Below are positions 31,111-39,978 of a DNA stretch of 64,000 bases, one piece after another. The stretch comes from Bacillus sp. Marseille-P3661. GTDB lineage: Bacteria; Bacillota; Bacilli; Bacillales; Bacillaceae_J. The DNA lies in NCBI RefSeq assembly GCF_900240995.1, contig NZ_LT965953.1:1013303-1077302 (forward strand). The letters run 5' to 3'. Both the position numbers and the translations under genes were made by a program. The notes under the pieces were generated by a model. The model worked only from the letters and a program-made list of their open reading frames with translations, was not told the origin of the DNA and searched no databases. Each line of letters opens with the position of its first letter. Position 1 is the stretch's first letter.

Positions 31111-31359
31111 TCACTCATTATGGTTTCTTTGACTAATAGGAACAGTATAATGTTCGTTTCCTAAAAGTTCCTCTTCTAATACCTTCATTTTTTTCTTTAA
31201 TAAGTAATTTTCTTGCATTACAGTCATTGTTAAATTTTCTATTTGAACCTCAAGGTCCTTGTATTTGTCTTTTTTTAAAAAAGATAGAACTAATAAAACA
31301 ATTGAAAATGAGAAAAGACCAATAATGGCTGTCTCAAGTGTGATCATCTTAGTTTTCAC
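31111..31359 (-). CDS. yqzD: YqzD-like small membrane protein
   Basis: 82 residues: an N-terminal membrane helix (about residues 8-27) followed by a charged, probably coiled-coil stretch (DLEVQIENLTMTVMQENYLL, KKKMKVLEEELL). It is upstream of yqzC in the same orientation. Function unknown. The assignment rests on size, topology and location. Confidence 0.68.
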   Translation of the reverse strand: MKTKMITLETAIIGLFSFSIVLLVLSFLKKDKYKDLEVQIENLTMTVMQENYLLKKKMKVLEEELLGNEHYTVPISQRNHNE

Positions 31360-31624
31360 TCCAATTCAAATTTGTTGCATACTTTCATTCATTATAGCTT
31401 TTTTTGTAGGATATTGCTAAGTAATCTCCCGAAAAAAGTATATTCAAATGTCGAAAATTAATAGTGATAAACTTTGTTTATTACTCTCCCAATTAACAAA
31501 CGGTTTCGACAAAATCACCTTATTGATACAAGTTATGGCTAGATGCTATCATAAAAGTATAATAAATTGAATATTATTGATAGTTTGAATTATTAAACAA
31601 ATATAAAGACTAAGGGTGTAATAG

Positions 31625-32392
31625 ATGAAGCCGATAATTTTAAAAAATGATAAAATGACAATTGAATTTGATCAATCTTTAGCAATAAGTAATTTATCCA
31701 TTACTGGTGGAAATGGCGAGTTTCCATCTTATAAAGCCTGTAAACATCAAATGGGTATTTGGAGTGAAACGAAGGGGCTTGAGTGGCTAAACCATTTAAA
31801 TTGGAATAAGCCTAGTTATTTTAACCAAGAAAATGTATCTCTGTATGCTCAAGCTAAAAGTGAAAAATATCAGTTATCTTTAAATGTAGAAGATTTTATT
31901 CATTCAGATCAAAAAATATATTTAAGAAAACTTACTATTAATAGTGAATCTAGGCATAAACAGAAATTTAAACTTTTCTTTGAACAAGATTTTTATGGGA
32001 CCCCTAATGAAACAATTGTGTATAGTTTAAGAGAAAGAAGTGTATATCATGAGAATGAGGGGCGTTATACTCTTTTTAATGGTAGCATTGATAATATAGG
32101 AATTGTACAATGTTCGACATGTTTGAGTAATGAAAAGACCTTAGTAAATCTTGAAAATGGCAAATTGTCTTTTAATCCTATTTCATCTGGGCAGGTTAAA
32201 AGTGTTTTTTCGTTAGAAACATCAATATTACCATTTGAAATAAAAAACGTATATTACTGGATGATCATAGGTAATAGTCTGGAAGAAGTTAATGGAGTTA
32301 ATTCATCATTGAAAAATAATCCTGAATGGCTTATACAGGAATATATTGGTCAAAAAAATACTAGTTTAAAACATTGTTATATCGGCAAATAG
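31625..32392 (+). CDS. Orphan N-terminal-like domain of GH15 glucoamylase-family proteins
   Basis: 255 residues, predicted mostly beta. Blocks such as GIWSETKGLEWL, IYLRKLTINSES, FKLFFEQDFYG and YHENEGRYTLFNG look like the mutarotase-like beta-sandwich that precedes the (alpha/alpha)6 catalytic domain in bacterial GH15 enzymes. The catalytic domain is absent; the frame stops and leads to rpmG. It could be a truncated remnant or a stand-alone sugar-binding domain. The SD is weak (AAGGGTG). I rate the fold call as moderate. Confidence 0.55.
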   Translation: MKPIILKNDKMTIEFDQSLAISNLSITGGNGEFPSYKACKHQMGIWSETKGLEWLNHLNWNKPSYFNQENVSLYAQAKSEKYQLSLNVEDFIHSDQKIYLRKLTINSESRHKQKFKLFFEQDFYGTPNETIVYSLRERSVYHENEGRYTLFNGSIDNIGIVQCSTCLSNEKTLVNLENGKLSFNPISSGQVKSVFSLETSILPFEIKNVYYWMIIGNSLEEVNGVNSSLKNNPEWLIQEYIGQKNTSLKHCYIGK

Positions 32393-32525
32393 GGTTGAAT
32401 ATTTTGTTGGTATTTGATATTATATTTAAGTCTGAATAAACGTCATATTATATGAATGTGGACTTAATATGATGGATAAAGAAGAAAACATGAATCTTTG
32501 AAAATGAAGGTCTGGAGGGATATAC

Positions 32526-32675
32526 ATGCGTGTAAATGTTACTTTAGCTTGCACAGAAAGCGGACACCGTAACTATATTACTACAAAAAACAAGCGCAAT
32601 AATACTGAGCGTATTGAGCTTAAAAAATATTGCCCAACTTGCAAAACACACACAGTTCATCGTGAAACAAAGTAA
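32526..32675 (+). CDS. rpmG: 50S ribosomal protein L33
   Basis: 49 residues, beginning [13 protein letters not shown] and ending HTVHRETK. The second zinc-type pair CPTC is intact, but the first is CTES, so only three of the four cysteines of the zinc-binding form remain. TGGAGGG is the SD. A perfect terminator begins within the stop codon. Bacillus genomes usually carry more than one L33 gene; this location before yqgN matches rpmGA. Confidence 0.95.
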   Translation: MRVNVTLACTESGHRNYITTKNKRNNTERIELKKYCPTCKTHTVHRETK

Positions 32676-32704
32676 ACAGTAGGAATTTTCCTACTGTTTT
32701 TTTT
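32674..32704 (+). terminator. Terminator after rpmG
   Basis: A perfect 11-bp stem (32674-32684 with 32689-32699) followed by a T run. Confidence 0.92.
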
Positions 32705-32748
32705 ACATAAAAATATTTGTTATTTTCCAATTAGTTGGAGGGCTATCG

Positions 32749-33318
32749 ATGAATAAAGAGTTGTTTCGTAAAGAGATGAAGGATGTTATACAGAAAATAC
32801 CGACAGAATTACATGTTCAATGGTCTACTCAAATAGCAAATCATTTATTTAATTTAAAGGAATGGCATGAAGCAAAAACCGTTGGAATTACAATATCAAG
32901 AGAAAAGGAAATATTGACAAAGCCAATCATAGAGGAAGGCTGGAAAGAAAAAAAACAGATGGCCGTTCCAAAATGTCATCCTAAAATTAAAAAAATGACC
33001 TTTAGAGAAATTACTAACTTTGAACAGTTAGAAGTTGTATATTATGGACTTGAAGAACCTATAGAATCGATCACAAATCCAATCATGCAAGAAAACATTG
33101 ATTTATTAATTATTCCTGGTCTTGCATTTGATGAAAACGGATATCGGTTAGGATTTGGAGGAGGTTATTATGATCGCTACTTAGCAGGTTATAATGGCAT
33201 GACTATAGCACTTGCTTTTAAACCTCAGATTGTTCAAAAAATACCAATAGAACAGCATGATCTTCCTGTAAATTTAATTATTACCAACGAAAAGGTTATT
33301 CAATGCAATGTTAAATAG
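32749..33318 (+). CDS. yqgN: 5-formyltetrahydrofolate cyclo-ligase (YqgN)
   Basis: 189 residues. The ATP-binding and substrate loop GLAFDENGYRLGFGGGYYDRYL is the family hallmark (quoted here in part: GFGGGYYDRYL). The enzyme converts 5-formyl-THF to 5,10-methenyl-THF using ATP. TTGGAGGG precedes ATG 32749. Its 3' end overlaps the DUF92 gene by 11 nt. Confidence 0.94.
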   Translation: MNKELFRKEMKDVIQKIPTELHVQWSTQIANHLFNLKEWHEAKTVGITISREKEILTKPIIEEGWKEKKQMAVPKCHPKIKKMTFREITNFEQLEVVYYGLEEPIESITNPIMQENIDLLIIPGLAFDENGYRLGFGGGYYDRYLAGYNGMTIALAFKPQIVQKIPIEQHDLPVNLIITNEKVIQCNVK

Positions 33319-34084
33319 TATGTTACTAATTGTCCTTTTAATTGGCGTAAGAGAAGGATATAAAATGAAAGCATTATCAATAAGTGGCTCGATTGCGACT
33401 ATTATTATTGGGATTGCTATTGTGTTTGGATGTGGGATTAAAGGATTAATTCTTATAGCGGGATTTTTTATCACTTCTAGTATTTGGAGTAAATATAAAA
33501 AAGATAAAAAGCAGATTACAGAAGAAAAAAATGATAAAAGTAGTCAACGGGATGCATGGCAGGTACTAGCTAATGGAAGTGTTCCGGCCACTATGAGTAT
33601 TCTTTATATATTTTTTCAAGAAGATATTATGTTATTTATGTTTATTGCTGCAATTGCGGCCGCGAATTCGGATACATGGGCTTCGGAAATAGGTCCTTTA
33701 AGTCGACGCAAACCTATTCATATTCTAACACTTAAACAAGTGGATGCGGGTACATCAGGAGCTGTGTCTTTAGTAGGAACAGTTTCAGCGTTTTTGGGGG
33801 CTATATTCATAACAATCGTTAGCTATTTTTTGTGGAGCGAGGTATCATTAAAATTAGCGATATTGTTAGGTTTATTTGGATTTCTTGGGAACCTGCTGGA
33901 TACCATTTTAGGAGCAACTGTTCAAGCAACTTTTTATTGTTCAGAATGCCAGCTTGTGACTGAGAAAAGAATGCATTGTAATACATACACGACTCACAAA
34001 ACTGGTTATTTAACGTTTAATAATGAAATGGTTAACTTTATTTCAATAACGTTGGCACCAATCTTAGTTCTAATATTTTATTGA
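33308..34084 (+). CDS. DUF92 / TMEM19-VTE6 family membrane protein
   Basis: 258 residues with six or more membrane helices. Conserved motifs include AANSDTWASEIG, the G-T-S-G-A-V-S loop and NLLDTILGATVQA, all typical of DUF92. Plant VTE6 of this family is a CTP-dependent phytyl-phosphate kinase, so a role in polyprenyl phosphate salvage is possible, but bacterial members are unassigned. A CSEC ... MHC cysteine cluster lies near the C-terminus. It overlaps yqgN and leads to the ThiF-like gene. B. subtilis lacks it here. Confidence 0.82.
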   Translation: MLNSMLLIVLLIGVREGYKMKALSISGSIATIIIGIAIVFGCGIKGLILIAGFFITSSIWSKYKKDKKQITEEKNDKSSQRDAWQVLANGSVPATMSILYIFFQEDIMLFMFIAAIAAANSDTWASEIGPLSRRKPIHILTLKQVDAGTSGAVSLVGTVSAFLGAIFITIVSYFLWSEVSLKLAILLGLFGFLGNLLDTILGATVQATFYCSECQLVTEKRMHCNTYTTHKTGYLTFNNEMVNFISITLAPILVLIFY

Positions 34085-34093
34085 GGTGAAAGA

Positions 34094-35107
34094 ATGAGTG
34101 ATTTAATTAGATATTCCCGACAAATGTTGTTTAGCCCAATAGGTGAAAAGGGTCAAAAAAAAATAAGTAGCAGTAGTGTTCTTATTGTTGGTATGGGTGC
34201 GTTAGGAACCGCTCTTGCCAATCATTTAGTAAGAGCGGGTGTAGGGTTTATCCGACTTGTCGATCGCGATTATGTTGAAAAAAGTAATTTGCAACGCCAA
34301 ATGCTATTTGATGAAGACGATGTAGCAGCAGCGCTGCCAAAGGCAATAGCTGCTGAAAACAAACTGAAAAAAATTAATTCTTCAATTGAAATCGAGGCTC
34401 ATGTTGCAGATGCTTCGGTTCATAATATTAATGAACTTTTAGAAGGAATCGATATTGTCGTGGATGGAACGGATAACTTTCAAACCAGATTTTTATTAAA
34501 TGATGCTTGCTATAAACAGGGAATTCCATTTGTGTACGGTGGCGCTGTTAGTGCACGCGGTATGTCGGCAATTTTTATTCCCGAGAAAACTCCATGTTTG
34601 CGTTGTTTTATCTCAAGCACTGATCAAGGGGGACAAACGTGTGATACTATAGGCGTTATTTCTCCGATTGTTGACATTGTAGCATCCTATCAGGTGACCG
34701 AAGTGTTAAAGTATCTTGTAGGAGATGCTAATGTAAGGAAAAGTATATTAACTTTAGATATTTGGAATAATTACCGATATGAATTAAAGTTTTCATCACC
34801 TAGGGAAGAATGTCCAACCTGTCAAAAAAAGGAATACCCTGCCTTAAGAATAGCAGAAACGGAATTAATGACAGTGCTGTGTGGCCGTGAGACTGTACAA
34901 ATTCAATCTCAACAGCGTTTTGACTTAAGTATATGGGCAGAGCGGTTAGATCAAGTTGGAAAAGTTCAAAAAACACCGTTTTTACTAAAAGTCGAACTGC
35001 CAGAAGGCGAACGCTTTGTGCTATTTCCAGATGGAAGAACGCTTGTGCAAGGAACAGAAGATATGGTTAGAGCCAAAACTTTGTACTCCAGGTACATTGG
35101 ATTGTAG
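34094..35107 (+). CDS. ThiF/MoeB/HesA family adenylyltransferase
   Basis: 337 residues. The Rossmann P-loop VLIVGMGALGTALANH, R-x-x-L-Q-R-Q segment (SNLQRQMLF), zinc cysteines CLRC ... CPTC and the conserved TCDTIGVISP cysteine loop are present. The enzyme adenylates the C-terminus of a ubiquitin-like sulfur carrier (ThiS or MoaD). No carrier gene adjoins it, so thiamine versus molybdopterin is unresolved. A molybdopterin role would suit the moaA-nap cluster at 52-58 kb. Confidence 0.85.
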   Translation: MSDLIRYSRQMLFSPIGEKGQKKISSSSVLIVGMGALGTALANHLVRAGVGFIRLVDRDYVEKSNLQRQMLFDEDDVAAALPKAIAAENKLKKINSSIEIEAHVADASVHNINELLEGIDIVVDGTDNFQTRFLLNDACYKQGIPFVYGGAVSARGMSAIFIPEKTPCLRCFISSTDQGGQTCDTIGVISPIVDIVASYQVTEVLKYLVGDANVRKSILTLDIWNNYRYELKFSSPREECPTCQKKEYPALRIAETELMTVLCGRETVQIQSQQRFDLSIWAERLDQVGKVQKTPFLLKVELPEGERFVLFPDGRTLVQGTEDMVRAKTLYSRYIGL

Positions 35108-35251
35108 GGTGTTTAATATAAGGAGATAATGGAAGTAATAGGATTTATTCAAAATAGGGGCAGTTTTCACGTTTTATCAAAGGCAATGCCAGCTATTTCT
35201 AAGGATAATAATTAATCAAATTAGAGAACCTAATAGCAGGAGGGGATATAA

Positions 35252-35437
35252 ATGATAAGTTCCTTGTTGCGATTAGTGGTAGTGGTCATAAGCTCTACAT
35301 TTGTTTATCGCTATCGATTCCAAATGGTCAATTATATTCTAAGTAACCAATGGATGAGGAGAATAGCTGTTAGATTATTCATGAATATTCCGTTCGTTAG
35401 AGATCGTATGGCAGGACAAATGTTTCGATTCCAATAA
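35252..35437 (+). CDS. yqgO: YqgO-like small membrane protein
   Basis: 61 residues with an N-terminal hydrophobic stretch (SSLLRLVVVVISSTFVY) and a basic amphipathic tail (RRIAVRLFMNIPFVRDRM). GGAGGGG is a strong SD. It lies between the yqgN block and yqgP, where B. subtilis carries yqgO of about this size. Function unknown. Confidence 0.68.
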   Translation: MISSLLRLVVVVISSTFVYRYRFQMVNYILSNQWMRRIAVRLFMNIPFVRDRMAGQMFRFQ

Positions 35438-35495
35438 TGTTGTAGAAGATTGATTTGTGAGTCACCAATAATCTGTTTTAATTTATGGTTCTAAA

Positions 35496-35526
35496 GGGTG
35501 TTGGTTTCATGCCAACGCCCTTTTTT
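35496..35526 (+). terminator. Terminator after yqgO
   Basis: A 9-bp stem (35496-35504 with 35512-35520, one T-G pair) followed by six T. Confidence 0.88.
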
Positions 35527-35575
35527 AAAGTTTGGAATAAAGCTTAAGGTTGTTGCTTTTTAACTGTGTTGTTTA

Positions 35576-35660
35576 GAGCGGAAGTTGTGAGGGTCCTGTG
35601 GGATATCCCGAGTGACCAAATCAAGCGCTAAGTGGCTCACCGCCACTCCCCTAAGCAAAA
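35576..35660. repeat. Degenerate copy of a Bacillus intergenic GC-rich repeat
   Basis: About 85 bases markedly richer in G+C than the surroundings. Words such as GGGTCCTGTGGGA, AAGCGCTAAGTGGCTCACCG and CCACTCCC resemble, with drift, an intergenic element common in Bacillaceae whose core reads CTCCTGCGGGA and GAGGCTCACCGCCCGCCC. A 6-bp stem (AGTGGC/GCCACT) remains. No other copy is obvious in this window. Confidence 0.5.
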
Positions 35661-35706
35661 TAATGTCGGCAAATTAAGTTAATTTAGTATAGAATGGTGG
35701 TTTTTC

Positions 35707-36435
35707 ATGAATTGGGGTTGTATTTGTTTTGACTTAGATAATACACTACTTAATTATGAGAAGGCATTTAAAGAAGGGATGTATTTCACATTTAAGCATT
35801 TTTTTTATGGGGAATCCTCAAAATTAGATAAAGTGATAGATCATCGAGAATGGTTTATAATTTTTAAAAAATTATGCGATGAGTTATGGAAAGAGGTTGA
35901 AACAAAAAGATGGACAAAGCAAAAGTACCGAGAAAAAAGATTTATATTGTCATTAAATCATTTTGGAGTAAATACAGATAGTGACAAGGCGGAAGAATTT
36001 CAAGCCTATTTTTATGCAAATGTTCATCAATTTGTAGAGCCTTTTGAAGGAGTTTACTCATTTATAGAAGAATTAAAAAAAAGGAAAATCCCATTAGGTA
36101 TTATCACAAATGGAGATGCAGCGCTTCAAAATCGAAAACTACATAAAATTGGCCTAAGTCATTTGTTTCATAAGGAGCAAATATTTATCTCGAGTGAATG
36201 CGGATCAGCTAAACCACAACAGCATATTTTTAATATCGCTCATCAGCGTTTAAATAGCTCTTCGGCACCTTCACTATATATTGGGGATTCATGGGAGCTA
36301 GATATAGTAGGGGCCATGAATGCAGGCTGGGATACCATTTATTTTAATACTAGAAACAAACAGCCAAGTACCTCACATCAGCCGATCGGTGAATGTTTAT
36401 CAATATCCGAAGTCAAAGATTTACTATTTACATAG
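35707..36435 (+). CDS. HAD-superfamily hydrolase
   Basis: 242 residues. The four HAD motifs are visible: FDLDNTLLN (nucleophile Asp), ITNGD (motif II), SAKPQQHIF (motif III Lys) and IGDSWELDIVGAMNAG (motif IV). A helical cap lies between motifs I and II, so it is subclass IA, comparable to YjjG-type nucleotidases or phosphoglycolate phosphatases. Substrate unknown. It has been inserted between yqgO and yqgP relative to B. subtilis. Confidence 0.88.
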   Translation: MNWGCICFDLDNTLLNYEKAFKEGMYFTFKHFFYGESSKLDKVIDHREWFIIFKKLCDELWKEVETKRWTKQKYREKRFILSLNHFGVNTDSDKAEEFQAYFYANVHQFVEPFEGVYSFIEELKKRKIPLGIITNGDAALQNRKLHKIGLSHLFHKEQIFISSECGSAKPQQHIFNIAHQRLNSSSAPSLYIGDSWELDIVGAMNAGWDTIYFNTRNKQPSTSHQPIGECLSISEVKDLLFT

Positions 36436-36449
36436 AAAGGGGTGTGCCT

Positions 36450-37973
36450 TTGACAACAGTTTTAGAGCATGATGTTTTATATTGGCGGATCGTCCATAAA
36501 CTAATTATTAGTAAAGAATACCGTATTATCCGTTTAGATGAAAGTGGTGAAACATGGCTTGAATCAATTGATCGAAAGAACGGCAAATTACTTAGATTAA
36601 TTCGTTATGATATGGATTGGGGAAATTGGTTAATTAACGATATCCACCAAGTTGCTAAGACGGTGAGTCAATTAAAAAAACAATCACTTCAAAAGAATTT
36701 CATTGTATATAACATTTATTTGTCTACATATCCGCCAGTAGATGATTGGGAGCATCGAATAGATTCTCAATTAACGGCAGGTATCAAAACATACCTGATT
36801 GATAGTAGAAATAGTGAAGAGCAGATTACGGCGTTATTTAATGATTTACACTTCCCAGTGCCGACCTTTCCTATAGGTTTAGAAGGTCAGAATATTTTTG
36901 AGCTTATCCGTTCTATTCAAACATTTGATAAAAACCAAAAACAACAGGAGCAAAAATTACTTTTTGCTAGTAAACCATTTTTGACATATGTATTTGTTGC
37001 CATTAATCTAGTAATGTTCTTGTTATTAGAGTGGTTTGGCTCTAGTACAGATACAACTACATTAATTAGGTTTGGTGCCAAGTTCAATCCTGCTATTTAC
37101 GACGGTGAATGGTGGCGGTTTATTACGCCCGTCTTTTTACATATTGGAATTTTTCATTTATTTATGAATACTGTTGCCTTATATTATTTAGGAGTATCTG
37201 TTGAAAGGATATATGGTACTTGGCGATTTTTCTTAGTTTATCTAATTTCGGGTATTGTAGGTGTTATCGCAAGTTTTGCCTTTACTAACCAAGTATCAGC
37301 AGGAGCATCGGGAGCAATATTTGGATGTTTTGGTGCGTTGCTTTATTTTGGTGTTGTGCACCGTTCATTATTTTTTAGGACAATGGGGATGAACGTAATT
37401 TTCGTAGTTATCTTAAATCTAGTGATTGGATTTGCTGTTCCTATGGTTGATAATAGTGCGCATATTGGTGGGTTGGTTGCAGGATTTCTTGCATCAGCGT
37501 TCGTTCATTTGCCTAATCATAAGGTGATAAAACGTCAACTGGTTGGAATAGTATTTCTTGTTCTACTCTCGGGAGGAATACTGCATTATGGTTATTTCTA
37601 TGCAGATCGATCGGTTGACCCAATTGTTACTGCTCAGATAGCTCAACAATTAATTAATGAGGGTGATTTTGAAAAGGCTAATGATCTTTTATCAAATCTA
37701 GTTAGCGAGCAAGAAGAGGTTCTGCCAGAAGTATATTTTCTTCTATCATTTACAGAGATTAAACTAGGTGATCTACTCGCAGCAGCTGAACATTTAGAAT
37801 TAGTCATTCAAGGGAAAAAGGATTTTCACGAGGCCTACTACAATTTAGCACTTGTCTATGCTGAATTAAATGAAGTAGATAAGGCACGTGTTGCTATCGA
37901 AAAAGCGATTGTATTAAACCCAGATGATCAAGATTATCAATTTTTATATAAACAGCTAGAACCTGATAATTGA
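36450..37973 (+). CDS. yqgP: Rhomboid intramembrane serine protease YqgP (GluP)
   Basis: 507 residues from TTG 36450 after AAAGGGG, the same length as B. subtilis YqgP. Cytoplasmic N-terminal domain (~180 residues), six or seven membrane helices, then a C-terminal TPR-like region. The catalytic dyad is Ser287 in GASGAIFG and His338 in DNSAHIGG; the HIGIFHLFMN oxyanion segment is present. In B. subtilis it cleaves the Mg transporter MgtE together with FtsH. The preceding HAD gene ends 14 nt before the start. Confidence 0.95.
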   Translation: MTTVLEHDVLYWRIVHKLIISKEYRIIRLDESGETWLESIDRKNGKLLRLIRYDMDWGNWLINDIHQVAKTVSQLKKQSLQKNFIVYNIYLSTYPPVDDWEHRIDSQLTAGIKTYLIDSRNSEEQITALFNDLHFPVPTFPIGLEGQNIFELIRSIQTFDKNQKQQEQKLLFASKPFLTYVFVAINLVMFLLLEWFGSSTDTTTLIRFGAKFNPAIYDGEWWRFITPVFLHIGIFHLFMNTVALYYLGVSVERIYGTWRFFLVYLISGIVGVIASFAFTNQVSAGASGAIFGCFGALLYFGVVHRSLFFRTMGMNVIFVVILNLVIGFAVPMVDNSAHIGGLVAGFLASAFVHLPNHKVIKRQLVGIVFLVLLSGGILHYGYFYADRSVDPIVTAQIAQQLINEGDFEKANDLLSNLVSEQEEVLPEVYFLLSFTEIKLGDLLAAAEHLELVIQGKKDFHEAYYNLALVYAELNEVDKARVAIEKAIVLNPDDQDYQFLYKQLEPDN

Positions 37974-38042
37974 TAGGTATGTTTTCAATGACATTGGTTA
38001 ATGATGGAATTTAGAAGATTGCCAATGTTAGGAGGACATACA

Positions 38043-39509
38043 TTGTCTAATAAAGAGGAAATTAAACATCCGGTTCAACGAAATCTAGAGCCTAATGTAA
38101 AATATTTAAGGGAAGAATTGGGTGTTGATAAAAGCTTTGATGTCATTCAAATAGATCTAGAGTACGCTGGTCGGAAGATGGCGATGTTCCTTATCGATGG
38201 ATTCGCCAAAGACGATATTCTCCACTTATTGCAAAAATTTTTAGCGAATTTAAAACCTGAAGATTTGTTAAATGCATCACTTGATCAAATGGTGAAAACC
38301 TACGTTCCTTATATCGAAGTAGAAAAGCAAAAGGATTTAGATGCAGTTGTTGATACTGTCCTAGCTGGTCCAACAGTCTTATTGGTTGATGGTATTGATG
38401 AAGCGATTATTATCGATGCCAGAACATACCCTGTTCGCGGGCCGGAGGAACCTGACACAGAAAGAGTTGTTCGAGGAGCTAGAGATGGTTATGTCGAGAC
38501 AATTGTCTTTAACACTGCACTTACTAGAAGAAGAGTACGTGACCGAACTCTAAGGATGGAATATTTGCAAATCGGCAGACGTTCTAAAACAGATGTATGT
38601 GTGTCTTATATTGAAGATATTGCAGATCCTGATCTAGTTAAAGAAATTAAAGAATCGCTGTCCAAAATTGATACAGATGGTTTACCGATGGCCGAAAAAA
38701 CGGTTGAAGAATTTATTGGAGGCAGACATTGGAATCCTTATCCGATTGTTCGCTATACAGAGCGACCTGATACAGCTGCAACACATTTGTTTGAGGGCCA
38801 TGTGATTATTATCATTGATGGGTCTCCAAGTGTTATGATTGCACCGACAACGTTTTGGCATCATTTGCAGCATGCTGAGGAATATCGGCAAAAGCCAATT
38901 GTGGGTGCCTATTTACGTTGGGTTCGTTTTTTAGCAATTTGGGCTTCATTATTTATCTTACCCCTATGGTATTTGCTTGCTCAAAATCCTGAATTAGTTC
39001 CAGAGAGTATAAAATTTATCGGTCCAAATGATCCAGGAAAAATACCGTTAATTGTTCAATTTATACTAGCAGAGTTAGGGATCGATATGTTGAGAATGGC
39101 TGCCGTCCATACCCCATCATCGCTTGCAACTGCCCTAGGATTAGTTGCTGCTATTATGATTGGTCAAGTAGCAGTTGAAGTTGGGTTATTTACGAATGAA
39201 ACGGTATTATACATATCAATCGCAGCCGTTGGTACATTTGCGACTCCAAGTTATGAAATGAGCTTAGCAAATCGACTCGTACGAATAGTCTTTTTATTAA
39301 TGGCTGGTTTGTTTGGAGTAGCCGGCTATGTCATTGCTATTGTTGCATGGATATTCTTGATGGCTAGAATGAAGTCTTTCCAAACACCATACTTTTGGCC
39401 ATTTATTCCGTTTTCTTACTGGGCCCTAAAAGACGTTTTACTTCGTTCGCCTATTCCGCTTAAAAAGCGTCGACCTAAAATATTGAGTCCCGAAGATCCA
39501 GATCGTTAA
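38043..39509 (+). CDS. GerA-family spore germination protein, SpoVAF-like
   Basis: 488 residues from TTG 38043, 7 nt after GGAGG; the upstream in-frame ATG has no SD. A large soluble N-terminal domain holds the GerA A-subunit motifs (VLLVDGIDEAIIID, RGPEEPDTERVVRGARDG), followed by about five membrane helices (residues ~290-455) and a basic tail. No B or C subunit gene is near, which is why SpoVAF is a better match than a nutrient receptor GerAA. It would act in the spore inner membrane. Confidence 0.87.
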   Translation: MSNKEEIKHPVQRNLEPNVKYLREELGVDKSFDVIQIDLEYAGRKMAMFLIDGFAKDDILHLLQKFLANLKPEDLLNASLDQMVKTYVPYIEVEKQKDLDAVVDTVLAGPTVLLVDGIDEAIIIDARTYPVRGPEEPDTERVVRGARDGYVETIVFNTALTRRRVRDRTLRMEYLQIGRRSKTDVCVSYIEDIADPDLVKEIKESLSKIDTDGLPMAEKTVEEFIGGRHWNPYPIVRYTERPDTAATHLFEGHVIIIIDGSPSVMIAPTTFWHHLQHAEEYRQKPIVGAYLRWVRFLAIWASLFILPLWYLLAQNPELVPESIKFIGPNDPGKIPLIVQFILAELGIDMLRMAAVHTPSSLATALGLVAAIMIGQVAVEVGLFTNETVLYISIAAVGTFATPSYEMSLANRLVRIVFLLMAGLFGVAGYVIAIVAWIFLMARMKSFQTPYFWPFIPFSYWALKDVLLRSPIPLKKRRPKILSPEDPDR

Positions 39510-39554
39510 TGATAAACTTTGTAGTTAGAATAAAACAGAACTTAAATTAATGTG

Positions 39555-39595
39555 GCTCCCGCTTTATGCTCAGGTAAGCGGGAGCTAAATTTGTT
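39555..39595 (+). terminator. Terminator after the GerA-family gene
   Basis: A perfect 10-bp GC-rich stem (39555-39564 with 39576-39585), then a short T-rich tract. Confidence 0.75.
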
Positions 39596-39680
39596 TATAA
39601 TCTGATTAAGTGGCAGATAATGTGATAATTTACTATACTGAATTTAAGAAAACTGTTTATTGGATGGGGAGATGGGATAT

Positions 39681-39893
39681 ATGAGATCAATATACGATAT
39701 TCAGCAGTTATTAAAGCGGTTTGGTACGTTTATTTATGTGGGTGACCGTATTGCGGACCTTCAATTAATGGAGGATGAAGTTAGAGAGCTTTTTAAATCA
39801 CAATTCTTAGATATTAAGGACTATCAAATGGCATTATTAATACTAAGACAGGAAATTGAAAATGAAAAATTGAAACGCGAGAATCTACATTAA
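39681..39893 (+). CDS. yqgQ: YqgQ family protein (DUF910)
   Basis: 70 residues from ATG 39681, preceded by GGGGAGATGGG; the TTG at 39660 is upstream of the SD. The core YDIQQLLKRFGTFIYVGDR and the acidic LMEDEVRELF helix are the DUF910 pattern. B. subtilis YqgQ has a three-helix structure and was proposed to bind nucleic acid. It precedes glcK, as in B. subtilis. Confidence 0.88.
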   Translation: MRSIYDIQQLLKRFGTFIYVGDRIADLQLMEDEVRELFKSQFLDIKDYQMALLILRQEIENEKLKRENLH

Positions 39894-39978
39894 CTAATTC
39901 TTACAATCCGCATAAATACACCATGTTTACTAATCATTTTACGAAAGCTTAAACTGATTGCGCAAAGGATGAAAAGCA

